64,000 nucleotides of DNA from Morganella morganii (GTDB taxonomy: Bacteria; Pseudomonadota; Gammaproteobacteria; Enterobacterales; Enterobacteriaceae): positions 2,091,382 through 2,155,381 of the forward strand of contig NZ_VKKS01000001.1 in assembly GCF_019402645.1 (NCBI RefSeq). Direction: 5' to 3'. Positions 32,608-40,931 of the stretch are shown one piece after another. The translations under genes and the position numbers were made by a program. Under the pieces are notes generated by a model, which was given only the letters and a program-made list of their open reading frames with translations, was not told the origin of the DNA and did no database searches. Numbering within the stretch: the first letter of the stretch is position 1; the number at the start of each line of letters is the position of its first letter.

Positions 32608-33312
32608 ATGAATGATTTTCTCTCTTTAGCAAGCGCCGCCGGGACAACCGTCGGCCTTGCTGTTTCTGCACTCATCCTCGGGCTGATTCTGGCGATGCTG
32701 TTCACCGCATGGGAAACCGTGCGCTGGAAACCTGTCGCCTTTGCCGGTACCTGTTTTGTCACTCTGATCCGCGGACTGCCGGAACTGCTGGTGGTGTTGT
32801 TTGTTTATTACGGCACCCTGGAAGTGATCATGCGTCTCGGCGACGGTATTGACCTCGGGTTTTACACCTTACAGATTGAGATTGATAACTCCGATTATGT
32901 ACCGCTGTTCAGCGGGATAATCGCCCTCTCCCTGCTCTATGCCTCCTATGCTTCGCAGACACTGCGCGGCGCACTGAAAGCCGTTCCCGGCGGTCAGCGC
33001 GAAGCCGGACAGGCACTCGGGCTGAGCCGGGCCACCATTTTCTTTCGTTTTATTATGCCGCAGATGTGGCGTCATGCTCTGCCGGGCCTGGGTAACCAGT
33101 GGCTGGTGCTGCTCAAGGATACCGCACTGGTTGCTCTGATCAGTGTGAATGACCTGATGCTGCAAACCAAGAGTATCGCCACCCGGACAGAGCAGCCGTT
33201 TACCTGGTACTGCATCGTGGCACTTATCTATCTTGCCATTACCCTGGTGAGCCAGTTTATCCTCAGACGCATTGAACTTCGCACCACGCGTTTTGAACGG
33301 AGCGCCATGTAA
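32608..33312 (+). CDS. artQ: Arginine ABC transporter permease ArtQ
   Basis: Inner-membrane permease subunit, 234 residues, of the polar amino-acid transporter family. It shows the family motif [23 protein letters not shown] and the coupling-loop EAA-type segment [33 protein letters not shown] (split here for length). Four to five membrane helices are visible. It lies 15 bases after artI, and its last base overlaps the first base of the artM start codon. Confidence 0.96.
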   Translation: MNDFLSLASAAGTTVGLAVSALILGLILAMLFTAWETVRWKPVAFAGTCFVTLIRGLPELLVVLFVYYGTLEVIMRLGDGIDLGFYTLQIEIDNSDYVPLFSGIIALSLLYASYASQTLRGALKAVPGGQREAGQALGLSRATIFFRFIMPQMWRHALPGLGNQWLVLLKDTALVALISVNDLMLQTKSIATRTEQPFTWYCIVALIYLAITLVSQFILRRIELRTTRFERSAM

Positions 33313-33983
33313 TGTTACTTGATTATATTGTTGATCTTTTACCGGGTCTGCCGGTCAGCCTGTCGCTCACCTTTGCCGCGCTGCTGGTGGCTTTTATGCT
33401 TTCGGTTTTACTGACACTGGTGCTGTCACTGAAACCGAAAATCCTGACGCCGCTGGTCAAAGGGTATATCACTCTGTTTACCGGGACGCCGCTGCTGGTT
33501 CAGTTTTTCCTGATCTACTACGGACCGGGGCAGTTTAAAGGACTGAAAGAGTATCCGCTGCTGTGGGAGCTGATGTCCTCGCCGTGGCTGTGCGCACTGG
33601 TGACGCTGGCACTCAATAGTGCCGCCTACTCCACTTTACTGTTCTACGGTGCGGTGAAAGCCATTCCGCAGGGGCAGTGGCAATCCTGCCAGGCGCTGGG
33701 AATGTCACGCGGACAAACTATGCGTATCATTCTGCCGTATGCCTTTAAACGTGCGCTGTCCTCCTATTCCAACGAAGTGGTACTGATTTTCAAAAGTACC
33801 TCACTGGCCAGTACGATTACCCTGCTGGAAGTGATGGGATACAGTCAGCGGATTTTCGGACAGGATTATGATGTGATGGTGTTTGTGGCAGCGGGTGTGA
33901 TTTATCTCGGCGTCAATGGCTGTCTGACCCTCGCGATGCGCCTGATAGAGCACCGTGCACTGGCTTTTGAGCGCCGTAACTAA
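33312..33983 (+). CDS. artM: Arginine ABC transporter permease ArtM
   Basis: The partner permease of ArtQ, 223 residues. Motifs include GYITLFTGTPLLVQFFLIYYGPG, the coupling segment AIPQGQWQSCQALGMSRGQT with MRIILPYAFKRALSSYSNE, and IEHRALAFERRN at the end. It overlaps artQ by one base (ATGTAATG arrangement), showing translational coupling. The artPIQM operon ends with the terminator at 34011. Confidence 0.96.
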   Translation: MLLDYIVDLLPGLPVSLSLTFAALLVAFMLSVLLTLVLSLKPKILTPLVKGYITLFTGTPLLVQFFLIYYGPGQFKGLKEYPLLWELMSSPWLCALVTLALNSAAYSTLLFYGAVKAIPQGQWQSCQALGMSRGQTMRIILPYAFKRALSSYSNEVVLIFKSTSLASTITLLEVMGYSQRIFGQDYDVMVFVAAGVIYLGVNGCLTLAMRLIEHRALAFERRN

Positions 33984-34010
33984 CATACAATAACAGTATT
34001 ACGCCCTGAT

Positions 34011-34046
34011 AAACGGCATCCCGCCCCGGCGGGATGCCGTTTATTT
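34011..34046. terminator. Bidirectional artM/rlmC terminator
   Basis: AAACGGCATCCCGCC pairs with GGCGGGATGCCGTTT around CCC, followed by ATTTTC on the plus strand. The stem is long and perfect. The minus-strand side is followed by ATCAGGG, so termination is likely stronger for artM. Confidence 0.9.
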
Positions 34047-35165
34047 TCTGGTCAGCAGCACCAGCACCTCATAATGCGCGGTATGCGGAAACATATCGAA
34101 TAACTGTACACGCTGCGGCTGATACTGAGTGAGATGCGCCAGATCCTGCGCCAGGCTCTGTGCATTACAGCTGGAATAGATAATCGTATCCGGCGCCATG
34201 GTATTGAGATAATCACACAACGCTTTGCCGATCCCACGGCGCGGCGGATTTACCAGCACTAATTCCGGTATCTCGGATTTACCGAGAGCGAACTGCGCGG
34301 AATCCAGTGCCTGAAACGTGACATTTTTCAGCCCCATTTTTTCCGCCGAACGGGTAGCGCAGGCAATTGCCTCCGGGCTGATCTCAATCCCGGTCAGTTG
34401 TGTGGATTGATCTGCACAGTGCAGGCCGAATCCCCCCGCGCCGCAAAACAGATCCCATAAACGGGTAATACCCAACTCACGCACCCATTTCCCGGCCGTA
34501 TGATACAACTGTGCGGCAACATCAGGATTGGTCTGGAAAAAGCTGTGCGGACGGATATACAGCGGAATACCGTTGAAGGTTTCTTCCAGTACCTCATCCG
34601 GGGTAAAAATAATTTCCTGCTCTCCTTCCAGAATCGCCATTGCGACCGGCTGGATATTGGCGGAAATCACCAATAACTGCGGCAATTGTGCCTGTAAAAA
34701 CGGCAGCGCGGCCTGTAACTGCGCTACTTTTTTCTCTGAACGCAGCACAAAGCGCAGCATCATTTTACCGGTGGCGCGGCTTTCGGTCAGCAGCAGGAAT
34801 TTCAGTTCACCACGGCGGCGCTCCACATTGTACGGCGTGAGTCCGGCGCGGGCGATAAAAGGTTTCAGAGCAGCAAATACCTGCGCAAAATGCGGCGGAT
34901 AAAGCGGACAGTCTGATAAATCCACCGGTTCGTTATCCGTCACGATCCCGAACACCGGGCGCTCAACACTGCCGCTGACCACCATTTTCGCCTTATTTCT
35001 GAACGCGGTTTCCGCACTGCGGACAGGCGAAAGCCAGTTTTGCACGGCAAACGGGGATAACAGCGCACGGAGATCCTGCTCTTTATCATCAATCTGCTGA
35101 ATATACGGTTTTTCAAGCCACTGACAGGAACGGCAGCGGCCGGATGAATACTGAGGGCAATGCAT
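34041..35165 (-). CDS. rlmC: 23S rRNA (uracil-747-C5)-methyltransferase RlmC
   Basis: RlmC (RumB) methylates U747 of 23S rRNA using SAM and a [4Fe-4S] cluster. The product is 374 residues. Cluster cysteines at the N-terminus are Cys3, Cys11 and Cys14 ([17 protein letters not shown]), with a fourth in DLSDCPLYP. The SAM-binding region is [16 protein letters not shown] and [10 protein letters not shown]. The substrate region is [12 protein letters not shown], and the catalytic Cys lies in [15 protein letters not shown] near residue 332. It is convergent with artM, as in E. coli. Confidence 0.96.
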   Translation of the reverse strand: MHCPQYSSGRCRSCQWLEKPYIQQIDDKEQDLRALLSPFAVQNWLSPVRSAETAFRNKAKMVVSGSVERPVFGIVTDNEPVDLSDCPLYPPHFAQVFAALKPFIARAGLTPYNVERRRGELKFLLLTESRATGKMMLRFVLRSEKKVAQLQAALPFLQAQLPQLLVISANIQPVAMAILEGEQEIIFTPDEVLEETFNGIPLYIRPHSFFQTNPDVAAQLYHTAGKWVRELGITRLWDLFCGAGGFGLHCADQSTQLTGIEISPEAIACATRSAEKMGLKNVTFQALDSAQFALGKSEIPELVLVNPPRRGIGKALCDYLNTMAPDTIIYSSCNAQSLAQDLAHLTQYQPQRVQLFDMFPHTAHYEVLVLLTRK

Positions 35166-35200
35166 GATGGTGTCCCGGATATCTGAGGTGGTACGGATAA

Positions 35201-35689
35201 TCAGTGGATCACCGGAGAAGGAACGGAATCAGCGCGGAAGCTCTCTTCATCTTCCGGCTCCGCGTCATTCGGATCAAACAGCATATTATTACTGAACAGC
35301 TCAAAAATCACCGCGCCGACCTGCTCTTCCATCAGTTGCATGGCGAGAGAAAACTGCTCAAACGTCAGCCCTGCATTAAGCGGCAGCGAGTAACAGACCA
35401 CCAGCTTCGGCATGGTGGAATCCTGAATATCCATAAAGGTTTTGACCAGCAGCGAACTGGCGTTGATCTGGCTCAGGTTGGCAATCAGCGGGACAATCGC
35501 GGTCGGACGGACTTCCGCCAGCGCCGAGAATACCAGCATATCGTCGAGGATATCAATTTTGGCATCAAACACACCGTCCACATTTTGCATATGCGGCAGA
35601 TGCAGTGCCCGGCAGGAATCACACTCAAAACAGGAGAGTTGCAGCTGATCCAGCCATGTGCGTAATATCGTGAGATCGGGAATGATCAT
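35201..35689 (-). CDS. ybjN: YbjN-family protein
   Basis: The 162-residue product from [16 protein letters not shown] aligns with E. coli YbjN, a predicted sensory-transduction/chaperone-like fold that affects motility and stress when mis-expressed. Conserved parts include [63 protein letters not shown] and [11 protein letters not shown]. The end ([15 protein letters not shown]) is acidic and variable. An in-frame start 18 codons upstream lacks homology. It sits between rlmC and ybjC, as in the broader E. coli neighbourhood. Confidence 0.9.
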   Translation of the reverse strand: MIIPDLTILRTWLDQLQLSCFECDSCRALHLPHMQNVDGVFDAKIDILDDMLVFSALAEVRPTAIVPLIANLSQINASSLLVKTFMDIQDSTMPKLVVCYSLPLNAGLTFEQFSLAMQLMEEQVGAVIFELFSNNMLFDPNDAEPEDEESFRADSVPSPVIH

Positions 35690-35794
35690 GAACCTGAAGC
35701 CTTTTAACCGGAAAAACAAAAGTACAGCGGGGAAAAGCGTCACCCGCAGACCAATAACGGATCTTAGCTGAAAAACGTGAAGGGGAATAACGTT

Positions 35795-36106
35795 TTATTG
35801 CTTTTTTTCATTTTTATTCTGCCGGGTCTTTTTATCTGCCCCGCTTTTGTTGTCAAAACCAACGGACGGCAGCGCACTGATTGCCCGCCAGACAATATTA
35901 ATTGCCGCCGGTACCAGACACCCCAGGCCGGCAAATGTCATCACCATCAGTGCATTTTTACTGCCCGTAACGCCGGGCAGAGCGATAAAATCATTCACTG
36001 CCAGATAGACCAGCAGCAGTAATATCACTCCGATGACCTCACAAATAATCACCGGGCGCGGCATGTCCCCTAATGAACGCATTTGTCGCGGCTGTTTGTT
36101 TGCCAT
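35795..36106 (-). CDS. ybjC: YbjC-type DUF1418 membrane protein
   Basis: The 103-residue product has MRSLGDMPRPVIICEVIGVILLLLVYLAV, then a second hydrophobic stretch NALMVMTFAGLGCLVPAAINIVWR, the DUF1418 pattern seen in E. coli YbjC, and a lysine-rich tail. The start at 36106 has an AGAGGAT ribosome site; an upstream frame of 25 codons is unlikely. It is divergent from grxA as in E. coli. Function is unknown. Confidence 0.82.
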   Translation of the reverse strand: MANKQPRQMRSLGDMPRPVIICEVIGVILLLLVYLAVNDFIALPGVTGSKNALMVMTFAGLGCLVPAAINIVWRAISALPSVGFDNKSGADKKTRQNKNEKKQ

Positions 36107-36278
36107 TTTATCCTCTGCGATTCTGCCGTTATATCCGAACTGCGGATACGCACTGAACCATTGGTGCGGACTACCGCACAAATCGTCACAACGTTCTTTC
36201 CTATCCGTTATGATACAGGCATAATTTATCCCATTAAAGCACCACTTCCGGTGTTACTGATGAATGAAGGAGCTTTTC

Positions 36279-36542
36279 ATGTATACCGTTATTTTTGGCC
36301 GTCCGGCTTGTCCTTATTGCGTTCGTGCGAAAGAACTCGCAGAAAAACTGAAAAACGAACGTGATGACTTTGATTATCGTTATATTGATATTCACGCTGA
36401 AGGGATCAGCAAAGAAGATTTATCCAAAACTATCGGTAAACCGGTTGAAACTGTTCCTCAGATTTTTATCGATGAAAAACACATCGGCGGCTGTACTGAT
36501 TTCGAAGCTTATGCAAAAGCCAACCTCGGCCTGTTCAGCTAA
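36279..36542 (+). CDS. grxA: Glutaredoxin 1
   Basis: GrxA is a glutathione-dependent disulfide reductase that reduces ribonucleotide reductase, PAPS reductase and OxyR. The 87-residue product has the active-site Cys11-Pro-Tyr-Cys14 and the glutathione-binding KPVETVPQIFID and HIGGCTDFEAY segments. The ATG at 36279 follows an AAGGAG ribosome site. In E. coli the gene is activated by OxyR from the divergent spacer with ybjC. I could not delineate an OxyR site here by eye. Confidence 0.97.
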   Translation: MYTVIFGRPACPYCVRAKELAEKLKNERDDFDYRYIDIHAEGISKEDLSKTIGKPVETVPQIFIDEKHIGGCTDFEAYAKANLGLFS

Positions 36543-36645
36543 GCTATCCGGCCGTTTCCCGCCCGGGAAACGGCTTACCTCTCCTTTCCCATCCCGCTGA
36601 TTTTAAACATTAAAAAATTATTTTTATTTTTTTTAATCTTTTTTC

Positions 36646-36678
36646 GAACTTTCTTACCGGGCCGCAGTCTGAATAAGT
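36646..36678 (+). promoter_or_regulatory. SigmaE promoter of rybB
   Basis: GAACTT at 36646-36651 and GTCTGA at 36667-36672, 15 bases apart, six bases before the predicted transcript start at 36679. This matches the envelope-stress sigmaE consensus (GGAACTT with TCTGA) and closely resembles the E. coli rybB promoter. Confidence 0.85.
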
Positions 36679-36757
36679 GCCACTGCTTTTCTTTGAATAT
36701 CCCCAAGATTGAGGAAGCCCGATAGTCACCGGTTTGGTTTTAACTATCGGGTTTTTT
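36679..36757 (+). ncRNA. rybB: Small regulatory RNA RybB
   Basis: RybB is an Hfq-dependent sRNA made under sigmaE control that represses many outer-membrane protein mRNAs. Here the first 18 bases, GCCACTGCTTTTCTTTGA, are identical to the E. coli RybB 5' seed. The middle differs, and the 3' end is a Rho-independent terminator (CCCGATAGT pairing with ACTATCGGG, then TTTTTT). The length of about 79 nucleotides equals the E. coli RNA. It lies between grxA and ybjG; in E. coli rybB is in the same larger interval, between ybjK and ybjL. Seed identity plus the upstream sigmaE promoter make the call firm. Confidence 0.93.
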
Positions 36758-36933
36758 ATTGCCTGCTGTTTATCCCGCCTGTTGTTACTTCAGATTTTGT
36801 CAATTTTCTGCAATATTACGTAATAGCACGATTAACCAAGACATTTTTACTTTACCTTGATGCACAAGACGGCTACCCTGACCCGTCATTTTATTACCGG
36901 GTATACACAGGTGTGTTTTTTAAGGAGTCTGAT

Positions 36934-37542
36934 GTGCTGGAAAATCTGAATCATTCGCTTTTTCTCCTGATCAATGCCACGCCGGAAACGTCTCATACCA
37001 TGATTATTGCGGCCACTTTCGCGGCAAAATATCTGGTTCTGCTGTTTCCGGTTGTTGCCGCAGGATTCTGGCTGCGGGGAACGCCGGAGAATATGGCCCG
37101 CCAGCGCCGCTCTGTCTGCAAAACCGCGATTGCTCTCCTGATTGGCTTCGCCGCATCCTGGACTATCGGCACACTCTGGCCGCACGCCCGCCCGTTTGCC
37201 GAACCGTTCGGACACAGTTTTCTTGAACACGCACCAACCGCCTCGTTCCCGAGCAATCACGGTATTATTGTATTTACCTTCGCGCTGGGCTGCCTGTTCT
37301 GGTGTAATGTCCGTGCAGGATTACTGCTAATGATCCCGGCGCTGATTGTTGCCTGGTCGCGGGTTTTCCTTGGTGTTCACTGGCCGGCAGATATGCTGGG
37401 CGCTCTTATCACTGTGCTGATTGCCTGTGCGCTGACAGAGCTGCTCTGGAGCCTGTTCGGCCCGGCACTGCAAAACCGGTTGCAGGCGCTCTACCGGCGC
37501 TGTTTTGCGGTACCTATTCGCAAAGGCTGGGTACAGGGATAA
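36934..37542 (+). CDS. ybjG: Undecaprenyl-diphosphate phosphatase YbjG (PAP2 family)
   Basis: YbjG dephosphorylates undecaprenyl pyrophosphate at the periplasmic side, recycling the carrier lipid for peptidoglycan and other envelope polymers. The 202-residue product starts at a GTG (36934) with an AAGGAG ribosome site six bases away. This gives MLENLNHSLFLLINATPE, which matches E. coli YbjG exactly at the N-terminus; frames further upstream run through rybB and are not coding. PAP2 motifs are LWPHARPF, ASFPSNHG and SRVFLGVHWPADMLGA. The C-terminus CFAVPIRKGWVQG is family-typical. Confidence 0.95.
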   Translation: MLENLNHSLFLLINATPETSHTMIIAATFAAKYLVLLFPVVAAGFWLRGTPENMARQRRSVCKTAIALLIGFAASWTIGTLWPHARPFAEPFGHSFLEHAPTASFPSNHGIIVFTFALGCLFWCNVRAGLLLMIPALIVAWSRVFLGVHWPADMLGALITVLIACALTELLWSLFGPALQNRLQALYRRCFAVPIRKGWVQG

Positions 37543-37562
37543 AGGTACAAAAATGAATAAGG

Positions 37563-37591
37563 AAATACCGGCCTGCCTGCCGGTATTTTTT
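37563..37591 (+). terminator. ybjG terminator
   Basis: AAATACCGGC, a CTGCCT loop, GCCGGTATTT and a T run. A duplicate of this terminator stands at 40042, where it follows the sdaB stub. Confidence 0.88.
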
Positions 37592-38453
37592 CACCTGTAT
37601 TTAATTACCACTGTCAGAGGGGGATCTTTTTTAAGCCCTATTTTTCACTACTGACAGTACTATTTTTGTACACCGAATATTATTCTGGTATTTATTTAAC
37701 ATTTCTGTTTTATCTGGCTCAGGTATCACTCATGTAACTTAATTCGTGATTAAAATAATTATTTTAATCATCCGGGATATACAATGTGATTATTATATAA
37801 CCTCATATTTTATACTGTCGAGCTTCCTGCATACATCCTATATCACCACAAACTCAATGACGGAATAATTTTCTGTTTAAAAACAAAAAATAACACATAA
37901 AAACCATATTAAAAAAATGGTTTTTATATGGTGATAATCCGGTTTATCTCTGTTTTGTAATAATGCGATATTGTACCGCTTATATATTTGTTCATAGATG
38001 AACAAATTAATTTGTTTAAATAAAACACAGGCAGAAATGACATGATTGCAGAATAGGTAATTTCATATGCTGTTTCGGCATGCCCCATTCCGCAAAAATG
38101 GATTAACAACATTATTAAATATTGCAACATGGCTATATTTAATGGTATTTATAGCAAACGAGATGAAGATCACAGTGTTTTAAACTAAAAAATAGTATAT
38201 TTTCACCATAAAAATACAGTCATCAATCTCAGGTTCTTTTGAATATGAATTAATGCAGAAACCTTATTTGTCCATTGCAGATATCAGGTCGCTGATGTTT
38301 ATTATTTTTACCGGTAAGCAATTACAGGTAACTTCTCCGCTTTACTTATTTTTTTATCCGGTTACGTACATAGACCCTGCTTCAGAGATACATTTCGTGC
38401 ACAGATTACCGTGCAATTTTTTAGCTGTTATTGTTGTAAATTTGGAGACATCT
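37592..38453 (+). promoter_or_regulatory. Long AT-rich leader/promoter region of sdaC copy 1
   Basis: No credible gene is present in these ~860 bases. A perfect 24-base AT palindrome lies at 37747-37770 and is nearly preserved in the second copy. A small hairpin (TGCAC, 8-base loop, GTGCA) at 38398-38415, just before the ribosome site, is also kept in copy 2 (TGCAC/GTGCA with a different loop). Conservation of these spots amid diverged sequence suggests they matter for sdaC control; what binds is unknown. Confidence 0.5.
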
Positions 38454-39773
38454 ATGGAAACAACACACCCGCAGGTTGTGGTCAGCAAGACTGACACCAG
38501 CAATGATTACCGCAAATGGCGTAAATCCGATACCGTCTGGATGCTCGGACTGTATGGTACTGCCATTGGTGCCGGTATACTGTTTCTGCCGATTAACGCC
38601 GGTATCGGCGGGCTGATCCCGCTGATCATTATGGCCGTGCTGGCCTTCCCGATGACCTTTTTCGCACACCGCGGCATGTGCCGCTTTATATTATCCGGTA
38701 AAAATCCGGGTGAAGATATTACCGAAGTGGTCGAAGAGCATTTCGGCGCCAGAGCAGGGAACCTTATCACCCTGCTCTATTTCTTTGCCATCTACCCGAT
38801 CCTGCTGGTCTACAGTGTGGCTATCACCAACACCGTGGAAAGCTTCATCGTTAACCAGATGCATATGACAGCACCGCCGCGCATTATTCTGTCACTGGTA
38901 CTGATTATCGGGATTATGTGTATTGTCCGCTTCGGTGAAGCCGCCATTGTCAAAGCAATGAGCGTGCTGGTATTCCCGTTTGTGGCGGTTCTGATGGTAT
39001 TGGCACTGTATCTGATCCCGCACTGGAATACCGCGATATTTGATACTCTCTCTTTCAGCAGTCACTCTGCCGGTGAAACCGGTCGTGGTCTGCTGGTGAC
39101 GTTGTGGCTGGCGATTCCGGTCATGGTATTCTCGTTCAACCATTCTCCGATTATTTCAGCATTCAGTGTCGCAAAACGTCAGGAATATAGCGAAAATGCG
39201 GAGAAAAAATGCTCCCGCATTCTGGCATGCGCTCACATTATGATGGTACTGACAGTCATGTTCTTTGTGTTCAGTTGTGTACTGAGCCTGTCACCACTCA
39301 ATTTACAGGAAGCAAAAGATCAGAATATTTCCATTCTGTCTTATCTGGCGAACTACTTCCACAATCCGATGATTGCGTATATCGCGCCGTTAGTCGCGTT
39401 TATTGCTATCACCAACGCATTCCTGGGACACTACCTGGGCGCCCGTGAAGGCTTTAACGGTCTGGTTAACAAAGCATTACGCGCCAGAGGTAAAAGCATT
39501 GCACCGTCTAAGCTGAATAAACTGACTGCACTGTTTATGCTGGTAACCTCCTGGATTGTTGCCACACTGGACCCGAGCATTCTGGGGATGATTGAAACCC
39601 TGGGCGGCCCGGTCATCGCTATGCTGCTGTTTATCATGCCGATGTACGCTATCCGCAAAGTCCCTGCGATGCGTAAATATGCCGGTCACCTGAGTAATCT
39701 GTTTGTGGTTGTGATAGGTCTCATTGCAATTTCAGCGGTGTTTTACAATCTGTATCAGCTGTTTTTTGGTTAA
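38454..39773 (+). CDS. sdaC: Serine/H+ symporter SdaC, copy 1
   Basis: SdaC imports L-serine with protons for degradation by serine deaminase. The product is 439 residues (E. coli 429) with about 11 membrane helices ([59 protein letters not shown]). The start METTHPQVVV has a GGAG site six bases upstream. The frame is open 67 codons further up, but the second copy has a frameshift and stops there, so the extension is not coding. It differs from copy 2 by roughly 30 residues, mostly in the first two thirds (FSSHSAGETGR against [11 protein letters not shown]). Its downstream sdaB partner is only a stub, so copy 1 acts alone or with the second sdaB. Confidence 0.94.
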   Translation: METTHPQVVVSKTDTSNDYRKWRKSDTVWMLGLYGTAIGAGILFLPINAGIGGLIPLIIMAVLAFPMTFFAHRGMCRFILSGKNPGEDITEVVEEHFGARAGNLITLLYFFAIYPILLVYSVAITNTVESFIVNQMHMTAPPRIILSLVLIIGIMCIVRFGEAAIVKAMSVLVFPFVAVLMVLALYLIPHWNTAIFDTLSFSSHSAGETGRGLLVTLWLAIPVMVFSFNHSPIISAFSVAKRQEYSENAEKKCSRILACAHIMMVLTVMFFVFSCVLSLSPLNLQEAKDQNISILSYLANYFHNPMIAYIAPLVAFIAITNAFLGHYLGAREGFNGLVNKALRARGKSIAPSKLNKLTALFMLVTSWIVATLDPSILGMIETLGGPVIAMLLFIMPMYAIRKVPAMRKYAGHLSNLFVVVIGLIAISAVFYNLYQLFFG

Positions 39774-39898
39774 TAAATGATTGTTGCCTTCTCCGGCGGG
39801 CAACAGCAACAACAATAATCAGCCGGAACTGAAAAGTAACGGCTTCGTGAATTTTCACGACACTATTTATCCACGCCTTAACATAGGGGGCGAGCAAT

Positions 39899-40029
39899 AT
39901 GGTCAGTGTATTTGACATCTTCAAAATTGGTATTGGTCCGTCGGGTTCCCGCACGGTCGGTCCGAACCGGGCTTTATCAGGGATGCTGAAGAACGTGAAC
40001 GCCTTTTGCCGGTAAACCAGCACCATGAA
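39899..40029 (+). pseudogene. sdaB: Decayed 5' stub of sdaB
   Basis: From its ATG the stub matches the intact sdaB at 42381: [22 protein letters not shown]. The matching sequence then jumps over 181 bases of the intact gene (equivalent to 42448-42628), shifts frame and stops at TAA 40013-40015 after 38 codons. Homology continues to CATGAAGT (equivalent to 42694), where it joins a copy of the sequence downstream of ybjG. The conserved [10 protein letters not shown] motif has become GPSGSRTVGP (Ser16Gly, His18Arg). It is a duplication-breakpoint remnant with later decay. Confidence 0.92.
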
Positions 40030-40041
40030 GTATGAATCAGA

Positions 40042-40073
40042 GAATACCGGCCTTCGTACCGGTATTTTTTTAT
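40042..40073 (+). terminator. Duplicated ybjG-type terminator after the sdaB stub
   Basis: GAATACCGG, a loop, CCGGTATT and a T run. It is the duplicate of the ybjG terminator at 37563 and now ends transcription coming through sdaC copy 1. Confidence 0.82.
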
Positions 40074-40931
40074 CCGAATTTAATTGATCCCGGTACCGCT
40101 GATCTTTTTTAAGCCACATTTTTCACTGCGGTAGTACTATTTTTGTTCGCAGAATATTATTCTGGTATTTATTTAACATTTCTGTTTTATCTGACACCGG
40201 TATCACTCAGGTGACTTAATTCGTGATTAAAATAATTATTTTAATTATACAGGATATACAATGTGCTCACTATATAACCCCGTATTTTATACTGCCGGAT
40301 TTCCTGTATACGCCTGGTATTACCACAAACTAAACGAAAACATAATTTTTTCATTAAAAACAAAAGACAACAAATAAAGACCATGCCGCGAGAAGGGTTT
40401 TAACCCGCCAATAACCTGGTTTTTCTCTATTTTTAAATAATGTAAGAGTGTACAGGCGATACATTTATTAATATATGAATAAATTAATTTATTTAAATAA
40501 AGCACGTATGAAAATTACATTATTACAGTACATTTAACCTCATATGCCGTTTAGGCATACTCCATTCCGTAAACCCGGATTAACAATTTTATCAAATCTT
40601 GCAACAGAGCCTGTTTTACTGAGATTTATAGCATTTGAGACTGTGATCACGGTGTTTTCCACTGAAAAATAGTATATTTACATCATCAGAAAGAGAGTTA
40701 TCAATTTCAGGTATTTTTGAATATGAAGTAATGCAGAGACCTTTATTTATCCATTACAGATATCAGGTCGCTGCTGTTTATTATTTTTACCGGTAAGCAA
40801 TTACAGGTGACTTTTCAGCTTTACTTATTTTTTATCTGGTTACGTACATAGACCCTATTTCAGAGACGAATAAATGCACAGGTTAACGTGCAAAATTTTA
40901 GTTGTTATTGTTGTAAATTTTGGAGACTTCT
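40074..40931 (+). promoter_or_regulatory. AT-rich leader/promoter region of sdaC copy 2
   Basis: Homologous to 37592-38453 but clearly diverged by many substitutions and small indels. A 20-base perfect AT palindrome stands at 40226-40245 (24 bases in the first copy). No gene is apparent. The separate promoter region means copy 2 and sdaB can be expressed independently of copy 1. Confidence 0.5.

Larger units (their letters stand above)
37552..40029 (+). repeat. Tandem duplication unit A (ybjG terminator to sdaB stub)
   Basis: This 2478-base segment is repeated in tandem at 40030 onward. It contains the ybjG terminator, an ~860-base AT-rich leader, sdaC copy 1, the sdaC-sdaB spacer and a decayed 5' piece of sdaB. 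The left boundary is just after the ybjG stop. The right boundary is where the sdaB-derived sequence (ending CATGAAGT) switches to ATGAATCAGAGAATACCGG, a copy of the sequence right after ybjG. Confidence 0.88.

Noticed and set aside
36107-36278. OxyR site between ybjC and grxA
   Set aside because: An OxyR site is expected from E. coli, but I could not find the four spaced ATAG/CTAT elements convincingly.
36709-36933. N-terminal extension of ybjG running through the rybB region
   Set aside because: The region encodes a conserved sRNA with its own promoter and terminator, and YbjG homology begins at the GTG at 36934, which has a perfect ribosome site.
37924-38130. Minus-strand open frame in the first sdaC leader, with a partly similar one at 40320-40505
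   Set aside because: The similarity follows from the DNA duplication; lengths, starts and frames differ between the copies and neither has a ribosome site, so coding is unlikely.
38253-38453. A 67-codon in-frame upstream extension of sdaC copy 1
   Set aside because: The corresponding region of copy 2 has a one-base indel and in-frame stops, the ribosome site fits the ATG at 38454, and both proteins match SdaC from there.
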